This document shows, piece after piece, positions 61,334-64,000 of a stretch of 64,000 nt of DNA. Under the pieces are notes generated by a model. That model had not been told where the DNA came from. It ran no database searches and saw nothing but the letters and a program-made list of their open reading frames with translations. Numbering within the stretch: the first letter of the stretch is position 1; every line of letters starts with the position of its first letter. The position numbers and the translations under genes were made by a program. The DNA comes from Lachnospiraceae bacterium (GTDB lineage Bacteria > Bacillota > Clostridia > Lachnospirales > Lachnospiraceae), in the NCBI GenBank assembly GCA_023663945.1, contig JAMPGL010000006.1, positions 7,204 through 71,203 of the forward strand. The letters are read 5' to 3'.

Positions 61334-62317
61334 ATGGAATCTAAAAAAGAAAAATTAGCTGAAATAGTAAAAAACAAAAGTGTATTATTTGTTACAACTA
61401 AGAATATCGATTATATTCGAAATACACAAGAAATTGGAATTATTAAAAAATATTCAAAAGAATGTCAATTAATATATTCGTATAAAAAAAGATATGTAAA
61501 AAGAATTATTGAAGTGTGGATTAGATTAGCATTATATAACATGGAGAATATAGATGTTATAGTTATAGGATTTGCTCCGCAGTTTGTTTTACCATTTTAT
61601 TATTTTAAAATGCGGAAAAAGACAGTAGTTATAGATTTTTTTATTTCTATATATGATACATTGATATTTGACAGAAAAGTTTTTAAGGCTGCAGGAGTTA
61701 TTGCGCGATTAAGTCATTGGATTGATTTTATAACTTTAAAAATGGCAAATCATATTATTGTAGATACAAGAGCGGATGCCCAATATTTTATAAAAGAATT
61801 TAAATGTAATAGAAATAAATTTGAAATTATTTATCTCGAAGCGGATCCTTTGATTTATTATCCGCGAAAACAATGTAAGAGGAGAGAATTATCAGATAAA
61901 TTTGTAGTTTTATATTTTGGCAGCATACTGCCATTGCAAGGGGTTGATATTGTTTTGGAGGCAATTTTTCTGCTTAAAGAGGAAAAAAATATTTTTTTTC
62001 AAATAATTGGTCCTATACCTAAGAATTATAGAAAGCCCATTCAGGAAAATGTGGAATACATACAATGGCTGGAGCAGGGACAGCTTGCGGAATACATTTC
62101 AAATGCTGATTTATGTTTAGCAGGTCATTTTAATAAAGATATTGATAAAGCAAGAAGAACCATACCTGGTAAAGCTTATATTTATGAAATGATGCAGAAG
62201 AAGATGATTTTGGGGGATAATATTGCAAATCATGAGGTTTTTTTTGAAGATGAGAAGCACAGGTTTGTTGAGATGGGGAATGTAGAAAAACTTAGTCAAT
62301 TAATTTTGGAAAGGTAA
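61334..62317 (+). CDS. Glycosyltransferase of GT4/GT1 fold
   Basis: A 327-residue cytoplasmic glycosyltransferase with two Rossmann-like halves. The first half contains VLFVTTKNIDYIRNTQEIGI and FAPQFVLPFYYF; the second has KFVVLYFGSILPLQGVDIVL, FFQIIGPIPKNYRKPIQENV and the acceptor-site stretch AYIYEMMQKKMILGDNIANH. The usual C-terminal E-x7-E pattern of GT4 is not clear. Codons are very A+T-rich, unlike the genes before 55000. No ribosome binding site is seen before the ATG. First gene of a surface polysaccharide cluster that runs off the window. Confidence 0.8.
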   Translation: MESKKEKLAEIVKNKSVLFVTTKNIDYIRNTQEIGIIKKYSKECQLIYSYKKRYVKRIIEVWIRLALYNMENIDVIVIGFAPQFVLPFYYFKMRKKTVVIDFFISIYDTLIFDRKVFKAAGVIARLSHWIDFITLKMANHIIVDTRADAQYFIKEFKCNRNKFEIIYLEADPLIYYPRKQCKRRELSDKFVVLYFGSILPLQGVDIVLEAIFLLKEEKNIFFQIIGPIPKNYRKPIQENVEYIQWLEQGQLAEYISNADLCLAGHFNKDIDKARRTIPGKAYIYEMMQKKMILGDNIANHEVFFEDEKHRFVEMGNVEKLSQLILER

Positions 62318-62327
62318 GTGTTGATTT

Positions 62328-63320
62328 ATGGATAAATGTTGTACAGATAATGTACCTTTAATTTCAATTGTTGTACCTGTATTTAATGTGGAAATGTACG
62401 TTGAGAGATGTATTCTAAGTCTGGTATCGCAAAGTTATGAAAAGATAGAAATCATAATAGTAGATGATGGATCAACAGATAGTTCAGGGAGGATTTGTGA
62501 AAAATATAAGGACAGGGATTCGAGAATTAAAGTGATTCATAAGTCTAATGGAGGCCCATCGGATGCCAGAAATATTGGAATGAAATGTGCACAAGGAGAA
62601 TACATTGCTTTTGTGGACTCAGATGATTGGGTTGCCGGAGATTATATATCTGAGATGTATAGGAGGATAGTACAAACCAACAGCGATATAGCGATTTGTG
62701 GATTTTGGAATACATCAAAGTATAAAGCAGTAAAAAAGAAAAAAGATAAAGAAAGATATAGCGTTTATTTTCAGGAGGAGATAATAAAACAATTACTTTA
62801 TCGAAAAATATCAACATCCGTATGGGGAAAGCTATATAAAATTGCTCTATGGAATGACGTACGTTTTCCGTTACAAAAGACATATGAAGAGATTGAACCG
62901 ATTTATTTTATTCTTAGTAAATGTCAAAAAATTGTTTATATGGATAAAAGATTATACTACTATTTTTTCCGTGGCAGCAGCATTGTAAATCAAAAATTTT
63001 CAATAAACAAAATGGATTATATAGAAAATTGTAAGAGTCTGCTCATGCATGTCAGAATAGATTACCCACAATTTGAAAATGCCGCAATTTCACGACTGAT
63101 GTGGGCGGATGTGCATGTGCTGGTACATATGGATGAACCAAAGGAGTATTTGAATGAATATCAAATAATAATGAATGATATAAAGCAATATAGAGATATT
63201 GTATTAAAGGATAAGGAAAACAGATTAGAAACACGGATAGCAGCAGCTCTCACATATTTAGGATATGGCATATTAAAAATGATTTTCAAACTGAAACAAA
63301 TATTTTCCGGAATGTTATGA
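62328..63320 (+). CDS. GT2 glycosyltransferase (capsule/exopolysaccharide type)
   Basis: A 330-residue enzyme with a typical GT-A fold in the first 230 residues: LISIVVPVFNVEMYVERCIL, IIVDDGSTDSSGRICEKYKD, and the metal-binding D97-S-D99 in FVDSDDWV. Such EpsJ/CpsI-like enzymes add one sugar to a lipid-linked repeat unit. The C-terminal part is helical and ends hydrophobic (GYGILKMIFKLKQIFSGM). It starts 10 bases after the previous gene, same strand, equally A+T-rich. The sugar donor is not known. Confidence 0.88.
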   Translation: MDKCCTDNVPLISIVVPVFNVEMYVERCILSLVSQSYEKIEIIIVDDGSTDSSGRICEKYKDRDSRIKVIHKSNGGPSDARNIGMKCAQGEYIAFVDSDDWVAGDYISEMYRRIVQTNSDIAICGFWNTSKYKAVKKKKDKERYSVYFQEEIIKQLLYRKISTSVWGKLYKIALWNDVRFPLQKTYEEIEPIYFILSKCQKIVYMDKRLYYYFFRGSSIVNQKFSINKMDYIENCKSLLMHVRIDYPQFENAAISRLMWADVHVLVHMDEPKEYLNEYQIIMNDIKQYRDIVLKDKENRLETRIAAALTYLGYGILKMIFKLKQIFSGML

Positions 63321-63350
63321 GAAACTTTGATAGAGGGGGTATTAAATGTA

Positions 63351-64000
63351 ATGGAGGAACCTGTTATTGATGCAGTAATTTTGTGGGTTGATGGGAATGA
63401 TCCGGAATGGATAAAGGAAAGAAATAAGTATCAGCCAGATATGGAACAAGAAGGCGGAAAATCACGATATAGAGACTGGGGGATTCTTAAATATTTATTG
63501 CGGAGCATTTGTAAATACGCTTCATGGATTCATACGGTTCATTTGGTGACGTGTGGACAAAAACCAGAATGGATAAATTTGGAATGTGAGAAACTCCATT
63601 TGGTTAAACATGCCGATTTTATTCCCCCAAAGTATCTTCCTACATTTAGTTCACGGTCAATAGATCTTAATCTTCATAGAATTGATGGATTGGCGGAGCA
63701 CTTTATATATTTTAATGATGACATGCTTTTAACCAATTATGTAAAGCCATCAGATTTTTTTGTGAATGGTCTTCCCTGCGATATGTTTAGCGAAAGACCG
63801 ATTTGTTATAGTGGAAATGTATTTGCACATAATTTATTAAACGATATAGAAGCTTTATCTCAATGCTATGACAGAAAAAATGTTTTAAAGAAAAATAGAA
63901 ATAAAATATTGAATATAAAATATGGAAAATTCTTTTTTTATAACCTGATATGGTATTTTTTCCCTTACAAAAAGTTCTCGGGACTATATATATGCCACCT
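63351..64000 (+). CDS. Stealth-type capsule polysaccharide phosphotransferase, 5' part
   Basis: The gene runs off the window; 216 codons are present. The start reads MEEPVIDAVILWVDGNDPEW, which is the CR1 motif of Stealth proteins. It is followed by CR2 features: RYRDWGILKYLLRSICKY, ASWIHTVHLVTCGQKPEWIN, SSRSIDLNLHRIDGLAEHFI, and YFNDDMLLTNYVKPSDF. Stealth proteins transfer hexose-1-phosphate to make phosphodiester-linked polymers. The ATG at 63351 has GAGGGGG about 12 bases upstream. The cluster context (two glycosyltransferases) supports a role in capsule or wall polymer synthesis. Confidence 0.9.
   Translation, partial: MEEPVIDAVILWVDGNDPEWIKERNKYQPDMEQEGGKSRYRDWGILKYLLRSICKYASWIHTVHLVTCGQKPEWINLECEKLHLVKHADFIPPKYLPTFSSRSIDLNLHRIDGLAEHFIYFNDDMLLTNYVKPSDFFVNGLPCDMFSERPICYSGNVFAHNLLNDIEALSQCYDRKNVLKKNRNKILNIKYGKFFFYNLIWYFFPYKKFSGLYICH

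Noticed and set aside
1..64000. tRNA, rRNA, insertion sequences and phage genes
   Set aside because: No cloverleaf, rRNA segment, transposase, integrase or terminal inverted repeat pair was recognised by reading; a covariance-model and transposase search would be needed to exclude them.

Overview
The window looks like a chromosomal segment of a Gram-positive anaerobe of the class Clostridia, most likely a gut Lachnospiraceae. The basis is gene content and style: AGGAGG-type ribosome binding sites, a stand-alone 58-residue S21, a DUF4317 protein, an acyl-CoA dehydratase activase fusion, a sodium-pump decarboxylase operon, CUT1 sugar transporters without their own ATPase, a YqzL-RecO gene pair and many DUF624/DUF5696/YIP1 membrane proteins. 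Almost every gene is on the + strand. No rRNA, tRNA, CRISPR array or insertion sequence was recognised.

Layout. 1-880: the end of a heptad-repeat coiled-coil protein, a terminator, a decayed 3' end of an AAA-ATPase-like/PD-(D/E)XK gene and non-coding DNA. 881-8034: a small coiled-coil protein, an EAL/HDOD signalling protein, then on the - strand a 1419-residue activase fusion followed by DUF4317. 8097-13180: a four-gene unit with a rhomboid-like membrane protein lacking catalytic residues, a sigma-factor-like protein without region 4, an unknown protein and a PreP-type M16 protease. 13280-27000: housekeeping genes (DUF4349 lipoprotein, era, a yqzL-like gene, recO, glyS, alaS, rpsU, scpA-scpB), two D,D-carboxypeptidases, a metallophosphoesterase and a CmpB-family membrane protein. 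27006-34583: an asparaginase, then a five-gene biotin-dependent carboxyltransferase/Na+ decarboxylase operon and a NYN-LOTUS RNA-binding protein.

34970-54017 is the main accessory locus, about 19 kb and tightly packed. It holds a GH26 mannanase-like lipoprotein with an N-terminal carbohydrate-binding domain, two DUF624 proteins, a giant substrate-binding protein fused to beta-sandwich domains, two pairs of CUT1 permeases, an NHL-repeat protein, a YIP1 protein, a DUF5696 protein, a triple-repeat lipoprotein, a second substrate-binding lipoprotein and a LacI regulator. No ABC ATPase is present, so a shared MsmX-like ATPase is inferred. Together these read as a surface machine that binds and cuts a beta-mannan-like glycan and imports the fragments. 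The NHL-YIP1-DUF5696 part has no assigned function and is the best candidate for an undescribed system.

54093-64000: a membrane-anchored amidase, a divergent XRE regulator facing a small secreted protein of unknown function with palindromic operator-like sites, a GT-C/GT2 pair for a surface glycan, an intact AAA-ATPase-like/PD-(D/E)XK gene, and a very A+T-rich run of glycosyltransferases ending in a truncated Stealth-type capsule phosphotransferase. That last part looks horizontally acquired.

Functions come from recognising family motifs by eye. No database search was run, and assignments of DUF families and of the organism should be read in that light.
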